Below are positions 18,170 to 26,847 of a DNA stretch of 64,000 nucleotides, one piece after another. This stretch comes from JAWKXU01 sp020446465 (lineage in GTDB: Bacteria > Pseudomonadota > Alphaproteobacteria > Sphingomonadales > Sphingomonadaceae), in the NCBI GenBank assembly GCA_041396845.1, contig JAWKXU010000001.1, positions 496,001 through 560,000 on the forward strand, given 5' to 3'. Position numbers and translations under genes: made by a program. The first letter of the stretch is position 1, and each line of letters begins with the position of its first letter. Below the pieces are notes generated by a model. It was given only the letters and a program-made list of their open reading frames with translations, had not been told where the DNA came from and searched no databases.

Positions 18170-19616
18170 GCCAGCTTACCCCGTCGCGCTCGGTCAGGGC
18201 GATGGCGGCGCTTGGCCCCCATGTTCCGGCGGCGTATGTCTTGGGTTCCTGCCCGTCGTCTTGCCAGGTCTTGCGGATGGCGTCGATCCATTCCCACTGG
18301 GCTTCCACCTCATCGCGGCGGACGAACAGTTTCTGATCGCCTTCAATCAGGTCGAGCAACAGACGTTCATAAGCAATGCGGCGGTGGGTGCCGGTAAAGG
18401 CATCGGGCATGGCAATATCCAGCGGGACTTCGCGCAGGCCCACGCCTTCGCGATCCAGCCCCGGAATCTTGGCCATCAGAGACAGGGAAATGTTCTCTTC
18501 CGGCTGAATGCCGATCAACAGCTTGTTGGGTTTGGTGCGGGCGCCGCTTTCAGCAAAGATGGAGTGCGGAATGCAGCGGAACTGGACGAGGATTTCCGTC
18601 ACCCGTTCCGGCAGGCGTTTGCCCGTCCGCAGATAGAACGGCACACCTTTCCAGCGCCAGTTATCGACATGGGCCTTGATCGCGACGAAGGTTTCAGTGC
18701 TGCTATCATGGCCCAGTTCTTCGTCATACCCCGGCACAGCCGCGCGACCGATCACGCCTGCGCGATATTGCCCCGTCACGCTTTCCCCGCTGGCGACAGG
18801 GCGCAGTGCGCGCAGCACCTTGACCTTTTCGTCGCGAATGGCTGTCGCATCCAGCCTGACAGGCGGCTCCATCGCGACCAGTGCCAGCAGTTGCAGCATG
18901 TGGTTTTGCACCATGTCCCTTAGCGCGCCGGTTTCGTTATAGAAATCGACGCGGGCCTCCAGCCCGACAGTTTCGGCAACAGTGATCTGCACGTGGTCGA
19001 TGTGGGCGGCGTTCCACAGCGGTTCAAACATCAGGTTGGCAAAGCGCAGGGCGAGCAGGTTCTGGACAGTTTCCTTGCCCAGATAGTGATCAATGCGAAA
19101 GATACGCTCTTCCGGGAATGCACGAGCCACAGCATCATTGATGGCCCGGCTGCTGGCGAGGTCGGTGCCGAGCGGCTTTTCAAGCCCGATCCAGGCGTTC
19201 TTTCCCGCCAGACCGCTGGCTGATAGCCCCGCGATGGTTGGCTCAAACAGGCTGGGTGCGGTGGACAGGAAAATCGCCAGCCCTCCGTCGCGCGGACTGA
19301 CGGAAGCCTCGGCAACCTTGGCGGCCAGCGCGTCGAAGCCTTCCAGCGTCGTCGCGTCGAGCGGCTGATAACTCAGGCGGTTGAGGAAGTTTGCCATGCC
19401 GCCCTTGCGGCCCTTGGGCAGGAAGTGTTCCAGCGCTTCGCGGGCAAAGTTGCGGTAGGCCGCATCGTCATGGTCGGATCGGGCCGTGCCGACAATCCGC
19501 AAGTCAGGCGAAAGCAGCCCATCAGCGTCGAGCGCGCACAGCGAGGGCAACAACATGCGCTGGGCCAGATCGCCCGTCGCGCCGAACAGCAGAAGAGTAT
19601 CAGCGGAAATGGTCAT
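18162..19616 (-). CDS. zwf: Glucose-6-phosphate 1-dehydrogenase
   Basis: Oxidises glucose-6-phosphate to 6-phosphogluconolactone with NAD(P)+. It has 484 residues, normal length. The dinucleotide-binding FGATGDLAQR lies near the N-terminus (11-20) and the active-site IDHYLGKE at about 175-182. First gene of the ED operon. No pgl (lactonase) gene is in the cluster, which differs from many proteobacterial zwf operons. The promoter should lie in the 197 bp between this start and rimO. Confidence 0.96.
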   Translation of the reverse strand: MTISADTLLLFGATGDLAQRMLLPSLCALDADGLLSPDLRIVGTARSDHDDAAYRNFAREALEHFLPKGRKGGMANFLNRLSYQPLDATTLEGFDALAAKVAEASVSPRDGGLAIFLSTAPSLFEPTIAGLSASGLAGKNAWIGLEKPLGTDLASSRAINDAVARAFPEERIFRIDHYLGKETVQNLLALRFANLMFEPLWNAAHIDHVQITVAETVGLEARVDFYNETGALRDMVQNHMLQLLALVAMEPPVRLDATAIRDEKVKVLRALRPVASGESVTGQYRAGVIGRAAVPGYDEELGHDSSTETFVAIKAHVDNWRWKGVPFYLRTGKRLPERVTEILVQFRCIPHSIFAESGARTKPNKLLIGIQPEENISLSLMAKIPGLDREGVGLREVPLDIAMPDAFTGTHRRIAYERLLLDLIEGDQKLFVRRDEVEAQWEWIDAIRKTWQDDGQEPKTYAAGTWGPSAAIALTERDGVSWHE

Positions 19617-19813
19617 TAACCCGGCGCCTCCTGATGGCAGTTACGGGTGGCAGGATCACGTCATCTGGCCGTGCCGCACGATAGCTGGACCTGCGTGGCG
19701 TCCGGGCAGAAAACAATCTTGCAATGGCGATGCTTCGAGTCATGCGCCTGCACAGACTACACCGAACTTTGTGCAATGCAACAAATGTGGTCCTGACTTT
19801 AGGACCGCGCCGC
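19617..19813. promoter_or_regulatory. Upstream region of the ED operon
   Basis: Gap of 197 bp between rimO (same strand, upstream) and zwf. It holds a short perfect hairpin, GGTCCT/AGGACC around 19790-19807, just after the rimO stop and without a T-run. I do not see a HexR-type palindrome. The promoter for the five-gene ED operon is expected here, by position only. Confidence 0.35.
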
Positions 19814-21238
19814 CTAAGCCTTCGCGGCAATCACGCCGAACAGATCGTGCGCGTCGGCATCTTCGACCAGCACATCCACAAAATCGCCGGGGTTGAGCGT
19901 GGCAGGCACGTTGCGCAAGTAAACCGCGCCGTCGATTTCGGGCGCGTCGGCCTCGCTACGGCCCGTTGCGCCGATATCGCCATCTTCGTCCGGTTCGCCA
20001 ACCTCGTCGATGATCACGCGCACCGTGCGACCAACCTTGGCGGCGAGCTTCTCCGCGCTGATGCGTTCGGTTACCTCCATCAGGCGGGCGTAGCGTTCTT
20101 CCTTGACGGGTTCGGGAACAGGATCGGGCAAGGCATTGGCTGCGGCGCCCTCGACAGGTTCAAACCGGAAAGCGCCGACCCGATCAAGCCGGGCTTCCTC
20201 CAGCCAGTCCAGCAGGTAACGGAAATCGTCTTCCGTTTCGCCGGGAAAGCCGACGACAAAGCTGGAACGAATGGTGAGGTCTGGCGCAATGGCGCGCCAC
20301 GCCTTGACCCGCTCCAGAACTTTCGCCTCGTTTGCCGGGCGTTTCATGGCTTTAAGGACGTTGGGGCTGGCGTGCTGGAACGGAATGTCGAGATACGGCG
20401 TCAGCAAGCCTTCGGCCATAAGCGGGATGACGGCATCAACGTGCGGATAGGGATAGACATAGTGGAGCCGCACCCACGGGGTCTGGCCGTCCGGCGTTTT
20501 CAACTGCCCAAGTTCGCGGGCAAGGTCGGTTATGTGCGCGCGGACGGGCTGGCCTTTCCAGTCGCGCGCTTCGTGCCGGGTATCGACGCCATAAGCCGAT
20601 GTATCCTGACTGATGACCAGCAATTCCCGCGTGCCTGCGGCCACCAGTTTTTCCGCTTCGCGTAGCACGGCGTCGATGCGGCGGCTGGCCAGTTTTCCGC
20701 GCAACTGGGGAATGATGCAGAACGCGCAGGCGTGGTTGCAGCCTTCGGAAATTTTCAGATAGCTATAATGGCGCGGCGTCAGCTTGACGTATTCTTCCGC
20801 GCTACCGCTTCGCTGCTTAAGCGCATTGGCCTGCGGCACGAGGTCCACGAACGGTCCCTGACTGGGCGGGGCGGCATCGTGGACGGCTTCCACCACCTGT
20901 TCGTACTGGTGCGCGCCTGTGACGGCGAGAACTTGCGGGAAGCGCGCGCGGATCGTGTCGGCTTCCTCGCCCATGCAGCCGGTAACAATGACGCGCCCGT
21001 TTTCCGCGATAGCCTCACCAATGGCTTCAAGGCTTTCTTCCTTGGCGCTGTCGAGAAACCCGCAGGTGTTAACCAGCACCACGTCTGCGCCGGCATAGTC
21101 CGCGCTCATCGCATAGCCATCGGCACGCAGCCGCGTAAGGATGCGCTCTGAATCCACCAGCGCCTTTGGACAGCCAAGGCTGACCATGCCGACTTTCTTC
21201 TGGTCGGGTATGCGCGTATCGGGATTCTCGGTGGCCAT
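19814..21238 (-). CDS. rimO: Ribosomal protein S12 methylthiotransferase RimO
   Basis: Radical-SAM enzyme that adds a methylthio group to an Asp of ribosomal protein S12. It has 474 residues in the order UPF0004 domain (Cys23, Cys59, Cys88 for the auxiliary cluster), radical SAM domain (ISEGCNHACAFCIIP with Cys167, Cys171, Cys174) and C-terminal TRAM domain ending LVEDADAHDLFGV. RimO is favoured over MiaB by SLGCPKALVDSE near the N-terminus and by the TRAM ending. It is divergent from the DUF1761 gene at 21312. Confidence 0.94.
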   Translation of the reverse strand: MATENPDTRIPDQKKVGMVSLGCPKALVDSERILTRLRADGYAMSADYAGADVVLVNTCGFLDSAKEESLEAIGEAIAENGRVIVTGCMGEEADTIRARFPQVLAVTGAHQYEQVVEAVHDAAPPSQGPFVDLVPQANALKQRSGSAEEYVKLTPRHYSYLKISEGCNHACAFCIIPQLRGKLASRRIDAVLREAEKLVAAGTRELLVISQDTSAYGVDTRHEARDWKGQPVRAHITDLARELGQLKTPDGQTPWVRLHYVYPYPHVDAVIPLMAEGLLTPYLDIPFQHASPNVLKAMKRPANEAKVLERVKAWRAIAPDLTIRSSFVVGFPGETEDDFRYLLDWLEEARLDRVGAFRFEPVEGAAANALPDPVPEPVKEERYARLMEVTERISAEKLAAKVGRTVRVIIDEVGEPDEDGDIGATGRSEADAPEIDGAVYLRNVPATLNPGDFVDVLVEDADAHDLFGVIAAKA

Positions 21239-21311
21239 AAGGTGCGCCCCTAATTACTGTGCGGCCACGAGTCACGCGCAATTGCGCGCGGGGGCTGATT
21301 GGAGGCGATTT

Positions 21312-21713
21312 ATGGGGCCTGTAAACTGGCTGGCAGTCCTGCTTGGCGCGTTGGCTTTCTTTGCAGTCGGCATGGTGTGGTATGGCGCGCTGTTCGGCAA
21401 GGTCTGGCAACGCGAAAGCGGCATGAACGACCCGCGGCGCCAAGGCGGCAACCCGGCGGTGACGTTTGGCCTGTGCTTCCTGCTGGAACTGGTCGTGTCC
21501 GCCATGTTCGGACACAATCTTGCCCGCACAGTGCCACCCCCGCATGTGGTGATGATGATGGCTTTTGGCTTTGGCGCAACGCTGATGGTGCCAGCCATCG
21601 GCATCAATTACCTGTTTCAGCGCCAGTCGTTCACGCTCTTCCTGATTGATGCGGGACACCTTGTGCTTGGCACATTGGCGATGGGCGGCGTGTTTCTGGC
21701 CTTGGGTTACTGA
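21312..21713 (+). CDS. DUF1761 membrane protein
   Basis: A 133-residue protein with four predicted membrane helices, matching DUF1761 (start MGPVNWLAVLLGALAFFAVG; MVWYGALFGKVW after helix 1). Function unknown. The ATG at 21312 has an ideal GGAGGCGATTT leader; the open frame upstream has no such signal. It is convergent with the potassium-channel gene, with a 10-bp gap between the stops. Confidence 0.8.
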   Translation: MGPVNWLAVLLGALAFFAVGMVWYGALFGKVWQRESGMNDPRRQGGNPAVTFGLCFLLELVVSAMFGHNLARTVPPPHVVMMMAFGFGATLMVPAIGINYLFQRQSFTLFLIDAGHLVLGTLAMGGVFLALGY

Positions 21714-21723
21714 CAGGGCGGTA

Positions 21724-22806
21724 TCAGGTTACGGCACCAGCAGGCAGGTCGGCCTCGGTCTGGAGGATTTCGACCACGAGATCGCCAGCTTCGAGCGTTT
21801 TGGCAGAATCTTCCCAGAAACCGATAGCCCGGCCACCGCGATAGATACGCAGGCCTTTGCCCCCTGTGGCAAGATCGTCCAGCGAGCGGCCCACTTCCTC
21901 TGCCGATACCGGGCGTTCGACCAGTTGGACCCGGCCGGAAACAGAAGCAAGATCGGCCAGATAATCGGCAATGTGCTTGCCTTCTGCACTGCCCGCCAGC
22001 AACAATCCGGTAAAGCGCACCGGGTTGATGACATTGTCGGCCCCGGCCTGCCGTGCCAGAATCTCGTTATCTTCGGCCCGCACCACGGCACTGATCGGCA
22101 CATGGGGGGCAAGATGGCGCACGGTGAGAACGATAAGGATGGACGTATCGTCCCGCCCGGCGGAAACAAGCACGGTGCGCGCACTGTCGATGCGAACGGC
22201 CATCAGCGTTTCGTCGCGGCTGGCATCGCCTGCCATCACATTGCAGCCCAGCTTTTCGGCCTGTTCCAGCCGTTCCGCACTCGGGTCCAGAACAACGATG
22301 GTGCCGGGGTCTGTCCCGCGCTCAATAAGTTCCACCACGGCGTTTGAACCGCTGACGCCAAAGCCCAGAACCACGATATGGTCTGAAAGCGTATCCTGAA
22401 TGCGGGCCATGCGCCAGTTCTCCCAAGTGCGCTTGATGATGAAGGAATAGGCCGTGCCGACAAAGAGGAAAATCACGGCAAGGCGGATGGGCGTGACGAC
22501 GACGGCCTCGATCAGGCGGGCGCTGTTGCTGATCGGGTGGATGTCGCCAAACCCGGTGGTCGTGACCGAAATCATCGTGAAATAAACGACGTCGAGAAAG
22601 CTGACAGAATTGTCATGCGTATCGACAAGGCCATCGCGCCCGAACCAGTGCAGCATGACCAGCAGTGCGATAAGGCCCAGCGCTGCACCCAGCCGCAGCG
22701 TCACGTCGCCCCAGATCGGCACGTTGACAGCGCGTCGCAGCGTCAGGGCGGAACTGCGCCGCTTGCTGCCGCGCTGGCGTTGGTTTTGCAGGCGCGTGCG
22801 TTTCAC
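21724..22806 (-). CDS. Two-helix potassium channel with RCK/TrkA-N domain
   Basis: A 360-residue ion channel subunit: a basic N-terminus, membrane helix 1 (about 36-53), pore loop with selectivity filter TTTGFGD (82-88, in place of TVGYGD), membrane helix 2 (about 100-122), then an RCK Rossmann domain (VVLGFGVSGSNAVVELIERG; LDPSAERLEQAE) and a short TrkA-C-like end. Such MthK/Kch-type proteins form tetrameric K+ channels gated by ligands on the RCK domains. The Phe in the filter is a tolerated variant in bacterial channels. It overlaps the nlpD-like gene by 4 bp and may be co-transcribed with it. Confidence 0.88.
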   Translation of the reverse strand: MKRTRLQNQRQRGSKRRSSALTLRRAVNVPIWGDVTLRLGAALGLIALLVMLHWFGRDGLVDTHDNSVSFLDVVYFTMISVTTTGFGDIHPISNSARLIEAVVVTPIRLAVIFLFVGTAYSFIIKRTWENWRMARIQDTLSDHIVVLGFGVSGSNAVVELIERGTDPGTIVVLDPSAERLEQAEKLGCNVMAGDASRDETLMAVRIDSARTVLVSAGRDDTSILIVLTVRHLAPHVPISAVVRAEDNEILARQAGADNVINPVRFTGLLLAGSAEGKHIADYLADLASVSGRVQLVERPVSAEEVGRSLDDLATGGKGLRIYRGGRAIGFWEDSAKTLEAGDLVVEILQTEADLPAGAVT

Positions 22807-24056
22807 GGTGCAGGCGATCCGGCGATCTTTGTCGCCGGGTCGATCGGGAAGTTGTCTTTGCGCAGTTCAAAATGCAGCGCGGGCTGATGCGCGGCGCCTG
22901 TTTGCCCCACTTTGCCGACAACATCGCCGGTGCTGACCTGCTGGCCAACGGTGACGCTGGTGGCGGACAAGTGGCCATAAGCGCTGTGCCAGCCGCCGGC
23001 ATGTTTGATGACAACCAGTGTGCCGTATGTCTTTGGCTCGTCACCTGCGAAGACGACCTTGCCCGGTGCAGCGGCCCTGACCGGCTCTCCCGCCGGTGCA
23101 GCAATATCAATGCCGTTATGGCCACCGGGCAGGCCGGGCTTCGAAAAGCCAAGAAGGGTCGCTCCGCGCACGGGCCAGAGGAATGTTGGCGCTGCGGCCA
23201 CGGCGGGCGCTGGTTTGGGCGCGACAGGTGCCGGGGCAGGGGTGCTGCCTGAAGAGACGGTGCGCGCCGGGGGTTGGGTAATTGCCGGGATCAGCAGCTT
23301 TTGCCCTTCGCGCACCTTGGCATCGGGTTCCAGCCCGTTAGCGACTGCGATGGCGCTCCACGGCACACCATACTGGTACGATATGCCAAACCCTGTCTCT
23401 CCCGGCGCAACGACATGGCTTTTCTGGCGCGGGATTGTCAGCGTTTGGCCTGCCTGCACCGGGTAGGGTTCGCTCAGGCCATTGGCTTCGGCAATCAGGA
23501 TGGCAGGAACGCCTGCGCGGTTGGCAATACCGTTCAGCGTTTCACCCGGTTGCACGACATGCTGCGTTGCGCTTGCTTCGATGCCGCTGCTGACCGGGGC
23601 TGGGGCTGGCTTTACAAGGGTTGCGCTGCGGTTCGCGCTGGCGGGTTTGGTGGTTGGCTGTTTCGCGCCTACGGGAAGGGTGAGTTTCTGTCCTGCGCGC
23701 AAGGGGTAGGGCGGGGCAAGGTCGTTCACGCTGGCAAGGTCCGCCGGGGCAACGCCCGCACGGTTGGCAATGCCGTTCAGCGTTTCGCCTGGCTGAACAA
23801 TGTGCATCATTGCGCTGCTCGCCACCACGCGCGCAGCGGTCTTGGCCTTGCGCGGGATTGTCAGCGTCTGGCCAGCGCGCAGCGGGTATGGTGGTTCAAG
23901 CCCGTTTGCCCTGGCGAGGTCGCCGGCGGAGACGCCCGCGCGGTTGGCAATGCCGTTCAGCGTTTCGCCCGCTTCGACGACATGGCGGGTTTCCGTTTCG
24001 GGCGAGGCAGCAACAAGAGTAAGTGCGGCGGCGGTCAGAAGGGCAGTTCTGATCAT
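22803..24056 (-). CDS. NlpD-like protein: four LysM repeats and a degenerate M23 domain
   Basis: An envelope protein of 417 residues: a signal peptide (MIRTALLTAAALTLVAAS), four LysM repeats (about 24-69, 84-129, 165-210 and 213-257), a Pro/Ala linker and a LytM/M23 peptidase domain (about 291-410). The zinc ligands His313 and Asp317 (HNGID) and His362 (YGH) are present, but the final HxH reads ALH (Ala393, His395). One catalytic His is therefore lost, as in NlpD/EnvC-type amidase activators. The position after serS-surE matches alphaproteobacterial nlpD. The start at 24056 has a GGGGGA site; a MITE-like element sits just upstream. Confidence 0.85.
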   Translation of the reverse strand: MIRTALLTAAALTLVAASPETETRHVVEAGETLNGIANRAGVSAGDLARANGLEPPYPLRAGQTLTIPRKAKTAARVVASSAMMHIVQPGETLNGIANRAGVAPADLASVNDLAPPYPLRAGQKLTLPVGAKQPTTKPASANRSATLVKPAPAPVSSGIEASATQHVVQPGETLNGIANRAGVPAILIAEANGLSEPYPVQAGQTLTIPRQKSHVVAPGETGFGISYQYGVPWSAIAVANGLEPDAKVREGQKLLIPAITQPPARTVSSGSTPAPAPVAPKPAPAVAAAPTFLWPVRGATLLGFSKPGLPGGHNGIDIAAPAGEPVRAAAPGKVVFAGDEPKTYGTLVVIKHAGGWHSAYGHLSATSVTVGQQVSTGDVVGKVGQTGAAHQPALHFELRKDNFPIDPATKIAGSPAP

Positions 24057-24072
24057 GTCTGGTCCCCCGCTA

Positions 24073-24338
24073 GGCGGCGTGGACAAATTCCGTGTGAGCC
24101 ACGGTTCGTGACCATTCGGGCGCTGACAAGGCGCGAAGCTGCAGGAAGAGCGGGCCTCTTTCCAGGCGGAGCAACGCTGTCAGCGCCCGAATGGGCCGAA
24201 CCCACCTGTGGGCCGTGTCCAAAAACGCCATTTCAGCGTCGTTCGTCCTCGAATATGCTGGCATGTCCTTCGTTCTCACTCCTCGAACTGACGTTTTTGA
24301 CCTCCGGCCGTGACCGCACGGAATTTGTCCACGCCGCC
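24073..24338. mobile_element. MITE-like element, copy 1, with perfect 22-bp terminal inverted repeats
   Basis: A 266-bp non-coding element between surE and the nlpD-like gene. Its ends (24073-24094 and 24317-24338) are perfect inverted repeats beginning GGCGGCGTGGAC, flanked on each side by TA, which fits the TA duplication of IS630/Tc1-type transposition. Inside is a second perfect 16-bp inverted repeat (24113-24128 with 24178-24193). No transposase is encoded; the open frames in it are not believable proteins. The surE TAG stop is formed at the right-hand border. Copies or fragments lie at 31424-31562 and 843-858. Confidence 0.85.
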
Positions 24339-25111
24339 TAGCCCCTGGTCTTTTGATATTGGTCCGCCAGCGACGCAAGCGAGGCGTGATCTGTAAAGTC
24401 GAGCTTGAGCGGGGTGATCGAGATATAGCCGTCCTTGATCGCTTCAAGGTCAGTCATGTGGCCCGGCGTATGCTCTATCACATCAAGGCCGAACCAGTAA
24501 TAATCCTGCCCGCGCGGATCGGTGCCTTTGACCACGGTTGAACGGCTGTAATCATGGAACCCCTGCCGCACCACGCGGCTGCCCTTTATCGCTTCTGGCG
24601 TGCGGGCGGGAAAGTTGATGTTGACCAGCGTGCGCGGGGCAAACTCTGCCGCAATAATCGGCTCCAGAACGCGCGCCCCCCAACCGCGTGCCGCCGCAAA
24701 CAGGTCATCGCTTGCCAGTGTGGCGCGGGAATAGACCTGACTGAGCGCGATCGAGCGGATACCCGCCAGCGTCCCTTCCATGGCAGCGGAAACGGTGCCC
24801 GAATATGTCACGTCATCGCCAAGGTTCGCCCCGCGATTGACGCCTGACAGGATTACGTCGGGTGCAATATCCAGCACTTCGCGCAGGCCAAGGTTGACGG
24901 AATCGGTAGGCGTGCCGCTGACTGCAAAACGGCGATCCCCATGACGATGGAGGCGCACCGGACGGTGGAGAGACAGCGCGTGTCCTGCGCCTGATTGTTC
25001 TTCCGACGGCGCGCAGACCCAGATATCGTCGCTGAACTGGCGGGCAATTTCCTCCAGAACTTTCAACCCCGGCGCGTAGATGCCATCGTCGTTGGTGAGG
25101 AGTATCCGCAT
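24338..25111 (-). CDS. surE: 5'-nucleotidase SurE
   Basis: Survival protein SurE, a metal-dependent nucleoside 5'-monophosphate phosphatase. It has 257 residues. The metal site MRILLTNDDGIYAPG (Asp8, Asp9) and GVNRGANLGDDVTYSGTV (shown in part: NRGAN) are intact, as is the SGAGHALS loop. It lies 28 bp downstream of serS on the same strand, the common alphaproteobacterial order; a pcm gene, often next, is absent. The TAG stop straddles the TA target site of the MITE-like element, which left the reading frame end unchanged. Confidence 0.94.
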   Translation of the reverse strand: MRILLTNDDGIYAPGLKVLEEIARQFSDDIWVCAPSEEQSGAGHALSLHRPVRLHRHGDRRFAVSGTPTDSVNLGLREVLDIAPDVILSGVNRGANLGDDVTYSGTVSAAMEGTLAGIRSIALSQVYSRATLASDDLFAAARGWGARVLEPIIAAEFAPRTLVNINFPARTPEAIKGSRVVRQGFHDYSRSTVVKGTDPRGQDYYWFGLDVIEHTPGHMTDLEAIKDGYISITPLKLDFTDHASLASLADQYQKTRG

Positions 25112-25139
25112 TGCGCCTTTTTCCCGTTCGGCCGTTAAT

Positions 25140-26420
25140 TTAATAGTGTGGCGTCAGTTTTTCTATTCCGCCCATGTAAGGGTGGAGCGCGGCTGGCAAA
25201 TCGACCGAACCATCAGAATTCTGGCCATTTTCCAACACTGCCACCAGTGTGCGCCCCACCGCAAGGCCGGACCCGTTGAGAGTGTGGACAAATGCCGTGC
25301 CCTTTTCGCCATCGGGACGATAACGGGTATTCATCCGCCGCGCCTGATAATCGCCGCACCAGCTGATTGAACTGATTTCGCGGTAGGCGCCTTGCCCTGG
25401 CAGCCACACTTCAAGGTCGAAAGTTTTCTTCGCCGTTGCGCCCATGTCGCCGGTGCAGAGCATGACCTTGCGATAAGGCAGGCCTAATGCTTCCAGCACG
25501 GTTTCGGCAGAGCGGACCATGTGGGCATGTTCGGCCTCTGCATCTTCCGGGCGGCATACGGTCACCAGTTCCACCTTTTCAAACTGGTGCTGGCGGATGA
25601 AGCCGCGCGTATCCTTGCCTGCCGCGCCTGCTTCGCTGCGGAAACAGGGGGTCAGTGCGGTGAGGCGGACCGGCGATGCCAGATCGTCGATGATCTGTTC
25701 GCGCACGCTGTTGGTCAGGCTGACTTCGGCAGTGGGGATAAGCCAGCGGCCATCGGTTGTCTGGAACAAATCCTCGGCAAACTTGGGTAATTGTCCGGTG
25801 CCGAATACGGCCTCATCACGCACCAGCAGCGGCACGGCGCATTCGGCATAGCCGTTCTGGCTGGTCTGCAAATCCAGCATGAACTGGCCTAGCGCGCGTT
25901 GCAGCCGCGCCATTTGCCCCTTGAGGAAAGTAAAGCGTGCACCAGAAAGTTTTGCGCCGGTTTCAAAGTCCAGCCCCAGGGCTGGGCCGATGTCGGCATG
26001 TTCTTTCGGGTCAAAATCAAAGGCACGCTTTGTGCCCCAGGTGGAGACTTCCACATTGTCATTTTCGTCCGCACCTTGCGGCACATCGTCTGCCGGCAGG
26101 TTGGGCAGACTTGCGAGCATGTCATTGAGCCGCGCGCCCAGTTCCCGTTCGGCGGCCTCCATCTCGGGCATTGCCTGTTTCAGCTCGGCCACTTCGGCTT
26201 TCAGCGCCTCGGCCCGATCCTTGTCGCCCTGTCCCATGGCCTGCCCGATTTGCCTGGACGCATCGTTGCGGCGGCTCTGGGCTTCCTGCACTCTGGTCGT
26301 CGCTTCGCGCCTTTCGGCATCGAGCGCGACAATACGGGCAGCGACTGGTTCTGCCCCGCGGCGGGCGAGTGCCGCGTCAAAGTCTTCGGGGTTGTCTCGG
26401 ATCAGGCGAATATCATGCAT
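25140..26420 (-). CDS. serS: Seryl-tRNA synthetase
   Basis: Class II aminoacyl-tRNA synthetase, 426 residues. The N-terminal long coiled-coil arm (about 30-105, alternating Arg/Glu/Ala) binds tRNA-Ser. The class II core contains motif 2 (CFRSEAGAAGKDTRGFIRQHQF, seen from FRSEAG to RQHQF) and motif 3 (LNGSGLAVGRTLVAVLE, which contains GLAVGRT). It begins MHDIRLIRDNPEDFD, the usual family start. First gene of serS-surE-(MITE)-nlpD-like. Confidence 0.96.
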   Translation of the reverse strand: MHDIRLIRDNPEDFDAALARRGAEPVAARIVALDAERREATTRVQEAQSRRNDASRQIGQAMGQGDKDRAEALKAEVAELKQAMPEMEAAERELGARLNDMLASLPNLPADDVPQGADENDNVEVSTWGTKRAFDFDPKEHADIGPALGLDFETGAKLSGARFTFLKGQMARLQRALGQFMLDLQTSQNGYAECAVPLLVRDEAVFGTGQLPKFAEDLFQTTDGRWLIPTAEVSLTNSVREQIIDDLASPVRLTALTPCFRSEAGAAGKDTRGFIRQHQFEKVELVTVCRPEDAEAEHAHMVRSAETVLEALGLPYRKVMLCTGDMGATAKKTFDLEVWLPGQGAYREISSISWCGDYQARRMNTRYRPDGEKGTAFVHTLNGSGLAVGRTLVAVLENGQNSDGSVDLPAALHPYMGGIEKLTPHY

Positions 26421-26525
26421 GGGCGCGGGCTATGGAAGCTTTGTCTGCGCGCGGTCAAGCGCCAGATGACGCATCTTTCATTTCCACTGTCCGCGCCCCG
26501 CTGTCCGTGAGCGCGTTTCAGGGCG

Positions 26526-26717
26526 TTATTTGCGCGAGCAGGTGCTTATCCCGAACGGGGAATAGGCCGGGCATCGGCGCGTCAGCCCGGTGATGAGAGG
26601 CACGATCCCGATCAGACCCCACAGGGTCTTGGGACCAATAAACACCAGGGAGAGCAGCACGAGGCCGACAATGATACGCAGCGCCCTGTCCCATGTTCCG
26701 ACGTTGACTTGAAACAT
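26526..26717 (-). CDS. DUF2892 small membrane protein
   Basis: A 63-residue protein with the DUF2892 (YgaP-like membrane domain) pattern: MFQVNVGTWDRALRIIVG, one or two hydrophobic helices, then GLTRRCPAYSPFGIST. Conserved N-V-G-x-x-D-R and a Cys-Pro-xx-xx-FG ending are typical. In some proteins this domain follows a rhodanese, but here it is alone. GGAAAGGA lies upstream of the ATG at 26717. Function unknown. Confidence 0.8.
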   Translation of the reverse strand: MFQVNVGTWDRALRIIVGLVLLSLVFIGPKTLWGLIGIVPLITGLTRRCPAYSPFGISTCSRK

Positions 26718-26847
26718 CGTGAGAGTGTCCTTTCCTGCAATTCAGAATCTGGCCAGAATCTGGCCGGGTTCCGCCCGGTTTTATAGTCTGGGCTGGCAGA
26801 TTGCGCCTCGCCTTGATGCAAATCAAGCAGGAACCGGACAGGCTGGT

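Noticed and set aside
19790..19816. TAGGCGGCG-like sequence at the rimO stop
   Set aside because: Only about 12 bases match the repeat end with a mismatch, and no further similarity follows; too short to call a fourth fragment.
24070..24447. Open frames through the repeat at 24.1-24.4 kb and 31.4-31.7 kb coding an Arg/Leu-rich peptide
   Set aside because: The same peptide appears only because the DNA repeat is shared; the frames lack ribosome sites, and the region is explained as a MITE-like element.
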